DNA of 64,000 nucleotides from Ascoidea asiatica (lineage: Eukaryota > Ascomycota > Saccharomycetes > Ascoideales > Ascoideaceae). Positions 48,691 to 59,566 of the stretch are shown one piece after another; position 1 is the stretch's first letter; every line of letters begins with the position of its first letter. The notes beneath the pieces are model-generated. The model made no database searches and was not told the DNA's origin. It saw nothing but the letters and a program-made list of their open reading frames with translations. The stretch is from contig BCKQ01000016.1 of assembly GCA_001600695.1 (NCBI GenBank), forward strand, positions 1 through 64,000. The letters run 5' to 3'. The position numbers were made by a program, and so were the translations under genes.

Positions 48691-49621
48691 TAAGATATCT
48701 TGACGCATTACAAAAATTGTTTTTTTATAACCTTATTTTATTGTACAACTTAGTTTATTGTAATTTTTTATATATAATAATTTTAATTTAAAACCGTTAT
48801 GTCGTTAGTGAAGTGCGTGGGACTCGCAGGGTCCGAGCTTTAGTTTTGTAAACAAACTTCTTTGAAAAATCAAAACATCAGTTACAAAATGGTATGTTGT
48901 TGCGTGCTAAAAAAACCCAAATGTAAATGGATCAGGGAATGCCAGCTATAAAATAAATGGAGCTGATAGCTCCCTTTATCTTGTAACTGGAGCTCAAAGT
49001 GGCTTCCTCTTATACCTGCAGTTCACGTGCTGTTGAGTTATAGCTGCACTTATGCATATCAAAACTTTTGCAAAACTGCTTTTTGTCTCATAACTAGTTC
49101 TCTAACTGTCTTTCAATTATAACAGTAAGTCACGAGACTTCTTCCTATAGGTCCACATATTAAACAACAATTGTGGAAGATTGCGCGAGTAAATCCCGGC
49201 AAAAGTTTGATAGAATAATTGAAAATGAGGACGAATTATTGAATATTACTATCCTCTAAATTAGAAATTATCAAATTTGAAATTGACGAAAAATGTTTTG
49301 ATGAACCAACCCATTAGATTGAATATTAATCATATCAAATACAAAAATATCTGTTATTGTAATAAACTATTAACTTATTAATATATATTATAATGATATT
49401 TTTCTTGATTGTTCTTCCTGTGATTTCTAATATATTCTAGTTTAATAAATGTTTTGTTCTTTTTCATCTTTTTCAGACCAATCGTATTACATTGATAAAA
49501 GTAATGTTTGAATAATAAATTCAAACTTTTCAGATTTTCGTCACATTGCACAAAAACATTAGCCCTCTCATACAAACGGCACCCAAACACAGTTTCTACA
49601 TTTGTGGTGTGTTGATAAAAT
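48691..49621. other. 3' interior of the transposon, no gene
   Basis: AT-rich with a moderately GC-richer patch at 48800-49200. A 70-codon minus ORF (49378-49590) has no recognisable feature. Confidence 0.4.
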
Positions 49622-50120
49622 TGAGCTTATTAAGATGTTTTTACTTTTGTACAACCATGCGGAATTCGATTCATGTATAATAAATCCTTTTGTAATTATT
49701 TCCAAGCTTCTTAGGATAATTGTATCTTATTAAAAACTTTGTAATTGTTTTACCAGGATGGGGAATCTTGTTAATATTTTGAAAAAACTTTCCAATTAAT
49801 AGAAAGTCCTTAGAAACAGTAACAAGTTTCTGAGAAATTTTATCTTTTCACAAAAATGCAAAGTTCCGTGCGTGATTACATAAGAACTTTGTAACTATTA
49901 GAAAGTTTTTGAACATTATCATTTTGCACTTGGAACACCATAACAAATATCCAGTAGTATTACCCGTGATGCCAGGTTATTTTCAATTTCTGTCCCCGAA
50001 TTGATAACACGAACTAATGAGCAAGACTTTTGCTAGCTAATTTATGTTCTACACACGGCGCACCATGTTTTTGGAAACGATTGCCAAAAAACTTAGGTTT
50101 ATATTTTAGTGCCCAAATCA
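49622..50120 (-). repeat. Right terminal inverted repeat
   Basis: Reverse complement of 31265-31765 with scattered changes. It contains the inverted form TAAGAACTTTGTAA at 49881-49894 and a one-mismatch copy at 49731-49744. Its outer end adjoins the SES1 remnant, so an insertion into or next to a SES1 copy is likely. Confidence 0.75.
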
Positions 50121-50145
50121 TTATTAGTTTATGAACACCTGGCAT

Positions 50146-51463
50146 ATGCAACAAGAATTTTATCAACGCTTAGTTTTAGCATACAAAGTTGTGGGAATTA
50201 ATGCAGGTGAAATGAATATTTCTGCTGAAAAAAAATATGATTGAGAAGCTTGGTTTCCATTTACACTGGAATATAAGGAATTACTTTCATGTTTCGATTT
50301 TACTACATATCAAGGAAGAAATTAAAAAATTAGATGTAATATTAAGAAAGGTCCTGCAGATAAAACGAAAAACGGCCATTGTTTCAATTCTACATTTTGT
50401 GCCACCGCAAGATGTTTTAATTTGCTTTATAAAGCAAATTTGTGGCAGACAATAAAGTATGTTTTCCTGCAAAATCTGAAACAAGCATTTCAAAAACACA
50501 GTTAGGTGCAAAACGTTATCTAAAATAGCGCTTTAATTTCTTAATCAAATAAATTAATTAAAGTAATAAAAATAAAATAATATTAATAAATGTAGATAAT
50601 ATCATCAACGGTTATATATAATAAACTAAGATAACTTAAATTAAAATATAAATAAATAAAATAGGATGAATAAAGAGTATTCAACTTATTTATATTAACT
50701 TGAAAATAAAACTAATTTTTAAAATAAAATCAGAAACTTAATTTGTAAACCTAAATCGCGTACAAATTAATAGCAAAAACATAAAAAGAATTTAAGAGGA
50801 ATTGAGTTTTGATTAAACAAAATCCGCAAATCAAACAAATTCAAAACGCAATTAAACATTACATTAATTAAGACAACAGTTCAATCCAACAACAGAATCG
50901 CTAACTTATCAAATCAGTTAATAACAAGAGCTCTGCAAGTTAACCAATTAATTATAACTAATTAAAATTTTAAATGGTTCAACTAAACTAAAAACCCAAT
51001 TTCATTTTGCAGCCAAATATTAAACTTGCCTTTTATACAAAAAGGCACTTTAACTAAAACACTACCAACTTTAATTAATAAGAATAATTTTACCATATAA
51101 TATTTAAATTGCCTTTTGAAAGTTAAGGCAACTTAAATTTATTACCATCCAAAATAATGGTTGAAATTTCAAAACCAAATATGTGGAACACCTTTAAAAC
51201 ATATGTTGGTTGTAACAAAAACATGTGACATAAACAAATAGAAAAACAAAAATAAAACAAAACATAAATCAAAAACAAATTATAATTGAAAATTAATAAT
51301 TGCCAAGGATGCAATATTCATCACTTTAAAAAATTATCCAAATGAAGATGGTTTAGTTGTTCCTGAAGTTTTAAGAGAGTAAATTCCAGGTGAACCAGAA
51401 TTTTTACCTTTTGTTAAAGAACTTCCTAAAAATTCTATTAGTAAGAAAGTGGGTAAAAAATAA
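50146..51463 (+). pseudogene. SES1: Seryl-tRNA synthetase C-terminal remnant
   Basis: From 50149 the plus frame reads EFYQRLVLAYKVVGINAGEM, KKYD*EAWFPFTLEYKELLS, TYQGRN*KIRCN and HCFNSTFCATARCF, the C-terminal catalytic region of cytosolic seryl-tRNA synthetase (class II motifs 2-3), which charges tRNA-Ser. In-frame TGA (50242) and TAA (50323) replace residues that are Leu in the family. After about 870 bp of unrelated AT-rich sequence (about 50461-51331) the gene resumes with NYPNEDGLVVPEVLRE*IPG and EPEFLPFVKELPKNS to a Lys-rich end and TAA 51461-51463, with the correct native C-terminus. The N-terminal two thirds are absent on this side and not found left of the other inverted repeat. A functional copy must exist elsewhere. 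Confidence 0.85.
50461..51331. other. Insertion within the SES1 remnant
   Basis: About 870 bp of AT-rich sequence separating two parts of the SES1 frame. It has no coding signal, and no clear terminal repeats or target duplication could be fixed by eye. It may be a worn non-autonomous element. Confidence 0.5.
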
Positions 51464-52249
51464 GCTTTTAGCTCTTTTAAATTTTGAATACAGGAATTGA
51501 AATCTTTTATAGTAATACAAAAAATCAAATTTCAATTATATGAACTTGGAAGTTGTAGCATGTTTTTGTTTAAACGTTTATTGATTCTATAAAAGTTCTT
51601 GGAATATAGAATTTGGTACATCAATTTCATATTCTTTTGTTCCTTTTATAAGCAATGGAATTAGTTCTCCTTTTCCTACAAAAAAACTATAATGACAGGC
51701 TATTTTCAATACTTCTTAAATCACAGTTTATATGGATATAAGAATCTGTTTGATAATGATTTAGCCTATAACTTTTTTCAAATACTTCAAAAGTTATAAA
51801 TTTTTTTATTTTTTCATGAAATTGTTCAGAAGTTTCATTTATAAGTGTCTTATTATTGTTGTCTGAAGAATCATCTTGAAAAACTATAGGGGGATAATCT
51901 TTTTGTTATTGTGATTTCGAAGATCATTTTCATCTTTTTGACCTTTAAGGTCCATAAATTTTAAAATAATAAGATAAATTAATAATGTAACGTAATAATA
52001 ATCAGCAAAATATTAAATAAAATTAAAATAAAACTATCGATAATACAAATGAGCTTGTGAATCAATCTTTAACTAAGCATCTAAATTATTATGTAAATCA
52101 GTTTCTGAATAACTGTCGTTATCATGTTTTAAATCATTAAAAATAGAATCAAATTTTCTTTTAAGATTGATACCTTTTTAATGATTTTGATTTTGATTAT
52201 AATTACTAATTAATTGAATATTGGAAGTTGATATGAAATTTTTAACAAT
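51464..52249 (-). other. Decayed region with unrecognised minus-strand coding pieces
   Basis: Pieces such as FHEKIKKFITFEVFEKSYRL and GKGELIPLLIKGTKEYEID in different frames (51960-51560) suggest a decayed gene. It could be the distal part of the MutL-like gene to the right, but I cannot show that. Confidence 0.3.
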
Positions 52250-53062
52250 TAACGAATTTATATTGTTATTAATATTTTTAATAAAAAAATTGAATAAAAT
52301 TAATCTAATATTATTAAATTTTTTTAATTTTGATTAGTTTAAGTATTGAATTTGTCTAACGGGTAAATTATAAAAAAGATTATTAATAATAATTATTGTA
52401 CCAGAACATGGAATTAAATCACCAATTGAATTAAAAATAAAAGAAATTGGAATATTAGATTTATTTTTAAAATATTATTTATAATTTTATTATGAATTTG
52501 AAATCAAATTTACAAAAGGATCATTATTAGAATATTGAACTGAGTATATGGTAATATTGTTATTTGGTAATAATTTTGTAAATTTTCCATTAATAAAAGA
52601 TTTTATATGAGTTGAATTGGGATCTTTTGATTTTGAAATTATGAACAAATTTTCAGAATATTTTATAATTGAATGTAATAAAGTATATGAAGTTTCTAAA
52701 TTTGCTAAGATTATTGGAAATCTTCCAATTCAATCATCTTTTAGAATAAAACTTAAGTTATTTAAATTTGATTTTAATTTCAAATTCAAATTTGTATTTG
52801 AGCTTGAATTTAAATTTATAATGAAATTTTGAGAAAAATTTACAATTTCTTTAATTACAATATTAATTGAATTTATTTTATCTTCCGAAGTTATTAAAGA
52901 AGCTAAATCATCATCCAAAGATTTTATATAAATGAGAAATCGTAAATTTTGTAGTTCGAAATATTTGTGCACTTGAAAATGGTGTAAATTTGTTGATCTA
53001 AGGAGACTTGTTTGATTTGTTTTTATTAAAAATGAGTTGAATCTTTTTGATGCCTGTATCAA
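52250..53062 (-). pseudogene. MLH3: MutL-family mismatch-repair remnant, MLH3-like N-terminus
   Basis: A minus frame from 53062 (110 codons) includes IKSLDDDLASLITSEDKINS and INIVIKEIV, the opening of a MutL GHKL ATPase, then FILKDD*IG, where the family has Asp-Asp/Asn-Gly-Ile-Gly and the Gly is a TGA. The next frame continues YSENLFIISKSKDPNSTHIK and, after more stops, SGTIIIINNLFYNLPVRQIQ, the conserved G-T-x-V-x-V-x-N-L-F-x-N-L-P-V-R motif. The Ser/Asp-rich ATP-site segment after EIV is lost. The wording fits MLH3 better than MLH1 or PMS1, by recollection only. It is non-functional and sits on the same strand as ATG13. Confidence 0.7.
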
Positions 53063-53724
53063 TCTTTTGAGAAATAGTTGGTATTATTGAATTTTTCTTC
53101 ACCAGTTATAAACATTTGAACAGGTTCTGTTGCACTTTAAGCAGTTAAGAATTTATTTTCAATGGACAAATTTAATCATTAAATTTTTGTACTATAAATT
53201 GAAGTTTCAAACTAATATAATTATTAACTAGATTTTGTTAAAAATTTTCATTATAGTTCATTGTTATATAATTATTATTATTTTTATGATAGCAAATGTT
53301 TATTTAAAAACCTAACATATTTACATGCTGATATTTTAGAATTATGAATAAAATTAATTTCCAAGCACTGGTTTGCCAAATGGGATTTTTATTGTTTTTA
53401 AAGATACTCGGGAAAGTTCCAATAATATTAGTGGGCCACGGGTTTGCTGAAATTTCCCAATGTTGATTTTCAGGATTTCCCGACAAGAAAAAGTAGTACC
53501 GCAAAAAAATAAGCAATTTATCCTTGCCCTGGAAATGGTGAAGTGAATACGAAGTGAGCACTTGCGTTTGGTGCTGGCGCACATTCCCTTGTTCAGTTTA
53601 CAGAGGGTCCCCGAGTATTTTAACAAATTTTGATCAAGTCTGCATATAATTATAAGTATATAGTTCTACAAAGATGGGTGACTCAATATAAAAGGAGCTA
53701 AAAGGTTCACTTTGTTTTTATGTG
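53063..53724. other. Boundary region between repeat nest and ATG13
   Basis: No gene. 53340-53640 is GC-richer than the flanks, and two overlapping ORFs of about 90 codons there lack any motif. It serves as the downstream (3') flank of ATG13. Confidence 0.45.
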
Positions 53725-54132
53725 TCATTTGGCATCTCTATGATCATTATTATCGCTAATTAGCTTAACATCTTCTTTTAAAATGCTTCTACCAATTTCA
53801 TTGAAACTTGAAGGATTTGTTTTATCCATTTTAGCATACGCATTTGTTGTTTCGATGGTTGGTATTGAATGTCCTGGAATCTTTAATGATCCTGGTAACG
53901 GTAAAATATGCTTTTGATTACTTGAGGTTGAACCTGCAATATTGATAGATGATTTATTGTAATCGTTATAATTATTTGATATGTTTAATGTTGACTTTTT
54001 ATAATTTGATGTTTGGGATCCATAACTACCTACATAATCTCTAGAATTATTATTATAATTACTAACATTAGAAATGTTATTAGTGAAAGATTGACTATTA
54101 GTGTGGTAGCTATAATTTTTATTATTATTATA

Positions 54133-54201
<69 letters not shown>

Positions 54202-55442
54202 GTTATTATTGTTATGATTAGTAGCAGTAGTAGTATTATTATGTTTATCACTATAATTATTAACTAAAGTAGTACCGGCAGCAGGAAATTCCTGGTTCAA
54301 ATTCAATCCAGAGGAGTTGGAGTTATTTGAGTAGAAAGGGAATGGTAAACTACTAAATGATCCATTATTATAATATATTTGATTACTACCATAATTGTTA
54401 TTAAAATTATTGTTATAATAGTTATTGTAACTGTTATTAAGATTAGAATGAGGATTATTGTTGAAAGTACTGTTGAGATTATTATTCGATAATCTTGAGA
54501 TATAACTATTATGAAAGTTTGGGGATCCAGATAATAAATTATAATTACTCATTGGTGATGGTGAACTAAAGCTTGAGCCCCTACTATGACTTACATTAAC
54601 ATTTTGAGAATGATTTTGTTGAGAATATTGACTATGATGAATTATTTGATTGACTTGTATTGCTGGATTTTGGTGATTTATGCTGTAACTAGACTCAACA
54701 GGATTTTGATTCTGGCTCTTTTCTGCGTTAGCATGATGATTTGGTAGTAGCATACTAACGGTTAAGCTTTCAGTTAAAGCCTCATTGAAAGATTTCATAG
54801 AATTGAATTTTTTCAATGGATTCTTTTCCAAAATAAACGAGGCAGAATTATTAATCATTTTACTCTGAGCAATATTATCAGTAGCATTAATATTATTCAG
54901 GTGATTTAACTGATTGTTGACATTATTAATAGTATTGCTATTAATGATAGTGTTACTATTATTTTTGGATATATTACCTCTTAGAATACTGCCATTATTT
55001 GGAGATAATGAAGAAGAATTATTGAATCGAGATTGAGACACGTTATCGATCATTTTCAATAATTGGGGTATATCATCATCTGGATAAGAAGAATTGCTGA
55101 GAGCATTATTGTTTTTGGTTCTTTTATTATTATTATTATTATTATTATTNTTATTATTATTGTTATTATTATTATTATTGTTATTATTATTATTATTCAT
55201 ATGGATTATATTATTCATATTACTATTATGCGAAAGAGAGGTGTTTGTTTTATTACTGGCAGTATTTTGATATAGTAAACTATTACGACGCCTTGAACTA
55301 AAAGAAGAAGAAAATCTTGGAACACTTGAAGTTGAATTATTATCATGATTCTGATGAGAAATTGGAACTGAAGTTAATAAGGAATTATTCGTTCCTACTG
55401 ATGAATACGATTTTGGAAACGATCCCACATAATTATTATTGA

Positions 55443-55530
<88 letters not shown>

Positions 55531-56883
55531 GACTAAAGAATTTGAATTTCTGTGAGCTCTAAGAATGGCTGCTAAAGAAACATTTGATGAAGTTCTATTG
55601 ATTTGATTTAATTGGTTTAGTTGATTTAATTGATTTAGTTGATTTAGTTGATTTAGTTGATTTAATTTATGACTTGAATTTAATGAGATAAGATGAGGTG
55701 GGGAAGAAGTTAAAGAACCTTGAGAGAAAGGTTGAATAGTCGAAGGTAAATTTAAATTTATATTTTTATCCTCTAAATTAATATTAATATTATTACTATT
55801 ATTAGTTTTATTGTTGTTTTTACTTTTTTTATTAGTTTTAATATTATTATTATTGTTATTCTTGATGGTATTATTAGTAGTATTATTATCAAGCAAAGCT
55901 AAAGAATTTAAAGAGATAAAAGAATTAATAGAATTAATTGAATTTGTTGATTTTTTGATAAAGAAACCAGTATCTCTTCTATATGATATAGAAATATTCA
56001 AAGAATAAACATCTGATAATTTAATTGAATTAAAATTTTTTTGAATTAAATGAGGGTGATTATTAAATTCATTTTGATTATAATTAATTGTATTTAGATA
56101 GGAAGATATCAAATGCTTTGATAAGCCAATTCTATTTCTAGAAGAAATTGGATTGTTACCATTTAATAATTTTGTTTTAATTTTTAAAATATTATTTTCA
56201 GAATTCTTTGAAGATAAAGCTTTCAAAAGAGTATAAGTTGGCAATAAATGAATAAAAGTGAATAAAGATCTAAAAAAATTTGAAATTTTATTATAAATTT
56301 TATCTATATTATCAATATCATGATTATTATTGATATTATTATTAATATTAGTGATTGTATTTAAATTAATGTACCATCTTTCTAAAACGATTTCTTTTTT
56401 CAATTTTTTTTTATTACTAGGTAATTTATTATTATTATTTAATATAAACCATGGATGATTTTCATTATCATTTAAATACAAGTTATAAGTGATATTATTA
56501 TCAGCATTGTTATATAGATTATTGAAATCTTTTAAATCAATATAAGATTCTATTATTAAGGGAGGTAAAGTTATTAAAGCATTATTAGTTGAGATATTGA
56601 AATTATTTAAATTCCATAATTTTAAATCGTTTAAAGAATCTTTTGAAAAATTTTGAAATAATTTTAAATTAAAAGTGTTTTCAGAAATTAAGGATGAATT
56701 TGAATTATTTAATAGAATAGAATTAAAAGTTTTTGATTGTCTTGAATTTATAATAATATTAATTGTTTTTGAAAAGAAATCATTAATTAGTTGAATTAGT
56801 TTACTATTATTATTATTGTTATTATTATTATTATTATTATTATTGATGTTAATGTTATTACTGTTGAATGAATTTGAGTTCAT
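53725..56883 (-). CDS. ATG13: Atg13, autophagy-initiation subunit of the Atg1 kinase complex
   Basis: 1,052 codons, open. Atg13 is the TOR-regulated scaffold that binds Atg1 and Atg17 at the phagophore assembly site. The N-terminal HORMA domain spans about residues 26-225: SKLIQLINDFFSKTINIIIN, LKLW at 87-90, PPLIIESYIDL at 107-117, a PWF segment, EIVLERWYINL at 164-173 and FRSLFTFIHLLPTY at 204-217, all in family order. The long C-terminal part is Ser/Asn-rich and presumably disordered, with PRFSSSFSSRRRNSL resembling the conserved Atg17/Atg1-binding region. It is well above the usual 700-750 residues because of many poly-Asn runs from ATT/AAT repeats (N-terminus, and near 55440-55530, 55120-55200 and 54120-54200); base 55150 is N, so the array length is uncertain. 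The start at 56883 is the first ATG. Confidence 0.9.
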
Positions 56884-58438
56884 AATATAATTTGAAGAGG
56901 AGAATAACAGTAAAATAGCTTGAAAATACGATTATTATAATAAGAATATAAGAATATAATATAATATAATATAATATAATGTAGTATAATATAAAACCAA
57001 AGAGAAAGAAAATGAGAAATATATATGAAAATCAAAGATTCTTTTATATTCTATTTTATAAGTATTATTATTATATTTTATTATATTTTATTTATTGTGG
57101 TTGTAGTTGTAGTTGTAGTTGTAGTTGTAGTTGTAGTTGTAGATGTATTTATAATATAATAGTTAATAGATAGTAGATAATGGATAATGGATAATGGATA
57201 ATGGATAATGGATAATGGATATGACGATAAGAGTATTCTTGTACAGAATCCAAAAAAAAAATATTATTTGATTGAGAATAGAAATCGGAATATAAGTAAG
57301 AATTTAGAATATTAGTGATGACTATTATTGAAAGATGAATGATATGCTATTATTTAATAGTATTTGATATATTATTTAAACAGAGCAGTGATTGTGAATC
57401 AAGTTTTTTTACAATTTAAATTGGTTACTTGAACTATTTTTTGAATCTGATTTCAGTTTCAAGTTCCTATTTCAGATATTGATTATAATATTGTGTTATT
57501 AGACTAGCAGAGTAATTGTAAATTTATTTTCAGTTCTAATTTGAATTAATTACTTAGACTATGAAGCTAATGTAGTCAGAATTAATAGAAAGTCACCGAC
57601 CAGAGATGCCTAACTGAAGTGGATTGATGATATAAAGAGGTGTGATTTGATATTGATTTGGAGTAATATTGAATGATATTGTATTATATTTTATTATATA
57701 GTTTTATATTGTTTTATATTAAATTACTGAGCATTTATTTGATTGTTGTTGATATTGCTTATTTGAAACTGTTATTTATATTTGAAGCACTGTTTTCTTT
57801 TTCTGGTTCTGGTTCTGGTTCTGGTTCTCTTTATCTTTATCTTTATCTTTAAGCGCTGCCAGAACCAGTGCTGACGCGCGCATTTTCATGGTCTCGCTGC
57901 CCTCTTTGTTTATCTTCGCGCGGTTCTTGGAAGAACAAAAGACAAAAGACGCCACCGCCACCGCCACCGCCACAGAAAAAGCAATCCGGCTAGCACACGC
58001 CCGCAGTTCCGCAGGAGTTCCAACTTCCAGGACTCTGAGCTCCACGTGCCATTTCCACGTGCCTAAACGAGACCGCCACTGGGGGTGTTCTTGTTCTCCC
58101 TGCCCTGGCTCCTTCTCTCGCAGCTACTGCCTGCCGCTCCCACCTCTCAACTAAGCTGTCCAGCTCATTGTCCAATAAACGTCGTAGAAAATAATCACCA
58201 AATATCAACTCCAATTATCTCAACTGTTACTGTGATTACAGTAGTGTTTTTAAACTAATATCAGTAAGTTAATTATAGTGTAAAAACTGCATATTTCACT
58301 TCTTCATCTATTTCATAATAATATATAAATTGTTAGGATATTTAATACTTTTAATAGTCTTATTAGTTATTTATTAATCATAAATTGATAATTGGTATAA
58401 GAATAAGATTAAGAATAAGATTAAGAATAAGAATAATA
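56884..58438. promoter_or_regulatory. Divergent intergenic region ATG13-QCR2
   Basis: About 1.55 kb shared by two divergently transcribed genes. It contains short tandem arrays: ATAAT units (56945-56990), GTTGTA (57099-57143), ATGGATA (57177-57222), TTCTGG then TTTATC (57801-57852) and CCACCG (57951-57973). A GC-rich core at 57850-58140 holds the E-boxes; CCAAT lies at 58172-58176 and 58211-58215. TATATAA at 58322-58328 is about 110 bp before the QCR2 ATG. No gene; the two 70-90-codon ORFs here are repeat translations. Confidence 0.55.
58043..58061 (+). promoter_or_regulatory. Paired CACGTG E-boxes upstream of QCR2
   Basis: CACGTG at 58043-58048 and again at 58056-58061, 13 bp apart, in the GC-rich core of the ATG13-QCR2 spacer. 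In yeasts this is the binding core of basic helix-loop-helix factors such as Cbf1 and Tye7, which act on respiratory, sulphur or glycolytic genes depending on the species. Function is inferred from motif and place. Confidence 0.5.
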
Positions 58439-59566
58439 ATGTTTCCTCGTTCATATGCAACAGTATCTAATGGATTAAAGATTTATTCAAAAGAATCTTT
58501 AGCATCATCACCATTATCAAAATTAACAATAAAAATTAATAAATCAGGTTCAAGATATTCAAATAAAGAAGGTATTTCACATATTTTAAATAGATTTAAT
58601 TTTTTAAATACTTCAAAAAAATCAAATTTAAGAATTATAAGAGAATCTGAAATTTTAGGATTAAAATTTAATTCAAATTTTAATAAAGATTCAATTTATT
58701 TAAATTCAATTTTTCAAAAAAATGATTTACCATTTATTATTAATTTATTTACAGATGTTTTAAATAATAAAATTTTTAAAGAATATGAATATAATGAAAT
58801 TATTAAACCAATTATTTCAAATGATTATAAAAATTCATTAAAAGATTTAAATTTTCAAATTAATGAAATTTTATCAAATTTATCTTTTAAAAATGGTTTA
58901 AAAAAATCATTATATTATAATAATATTGAAGAAATTAATTTAAATGATATTATTAATTTTAAAAATTTAATTTATAATAAAAAAAATATTGAAATTTATT
59001 CAATTAATAATAATTTAAATGATTTAAATTTATTTTTAAATAATTCTTCAATTAATGAATTAAATAATAATAATAATATTGAATTAAAAGAAATTGAAGA
59101 TGATAAAGTTAAATTTAAATTTAATCAAAATATTAAAATTAATTCAAATTTATCAAATATTTTATCAATTTCAATTCCAATTTTATCAAATGAATTTAAA
59201 TTTTATAATAATTTAAAAAATAATTTATTAATTAATTTTGAAAATAAATTTAATAATATAAATTCAGAATTAATTAAATTTGAAGATTCTGGATTATTTA
59301 AACTTTCTTTAATTAATAAAAATGATCCAATTCAATTATCAAAAGATTTTAAAAATTTAATTTCAGAATTAAAAACTGGTATTAAATTATCAAAAGATTT
59401 TGAAAAATTAAATGATTTACAATTTGATTTATATAATGATTTAAATTTTGAAAATTTAATTAATATTAAAGATAATGAAAAAATTGATGATTTTTTCAAA
59501 TTAGATAAATTCAATTATGTTGCTTTTGGTAATACTTGTAAATTACCAGATTTTGAAGATTTATAA
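58439..59566 (+). CDS. QCR2: Ubiquinol-cytochrome c reductase core protein 2
   Basis: 375 codons from ATG 58439, near the usual yeast length of 368. A core subunit of mitochondrial complex III on the matrix side, of the M16 peptidase fold without the zinc-binding site. The N-terminus MFPRSYATVSNGLKIYS fits a cleavable mitochondrial presequence. Diagnostic segments: KINKSGSRYSNKEGISHILN, RFNFLNTSKKSNLRIIRESE, ILGLKFNS, FKNGLKKSLYY and, at the end, LDKFNYVAFGNTCKLPDFEDL. An in-frame ATG at 58385 would add 18 residues that are only a translation of an AAGATT/AAGAAT repeat, so I reject it. Codon use is extremely AT-biased with many Asn and Lys. Confidence 0.9.
   Translation: MFPRSYATVSNGLKIYSKESLASSPLSKLTIKINKSGSRYSNKEGISHILNRFNFLNTSKKSNLRIIRESEILGLKFNSNFNKDSIYLNSIFQKNDLPFIINLFTDVLNNKIFKEYEYNEIIKPIISNDYKNSLKDLNFQINEILSNLSFKNGLKKSLYYNNIEEINLNDIINFKNLIYNKKNIEIYSINNNLNDLNLFLNNSSINELNNNNNIELKEIEDDKVKFKFNQNIKINSNLSNILSISIPILSNEFKFYNNLKNNLLINFENKFNNINSELIKFEDSGLFKLSLINKNDPIQLSKDFKNLISELKTGIKLSKDFEKLNDLQFDLYNDLNFENLINIKDNEKIDDFFKLDKFNYVAFGNTCKLPDFEDL

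Larger units (their letters stand above)
31265..50120. mobile_element. Candidate large PIF/Harbinger-type DNA transposon with nested insertions
   Basis: Two inverted repeats of about 500 bp (31265-31765 and 49622-50120) face each other. Just inside the left one is a DDE transposase of the Harbinger class. Just inside the right one, on the other strand, is a small Lys-rich ORF, as in the two-gene layout of PIF/Harbinger elements. About 7 kb is a later copia plus LTR-A insertion. The remaining interior (40.7-47.8 kb) carries broken host-gene pieces. I could not fix a 3-bp target-site duplication at the outer ends, so the two repeats might instead belong to separate copies. Confidence 0.5.

Noticed and set aside
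54013-55275. Ile-rich ORFs on both strands over ATG13
   Set aside because: They are other-frame translations of the ATT/AAT arrays inside ATG13.
58385-58438. Upstream ATG extending QCR2 by 18 residues
   Set aside because: The extension is Ile/Arg repeats from an AAGATTAAGAAT tandem repeat and would spoil the presequence; the ATG at 58439 fits the family.
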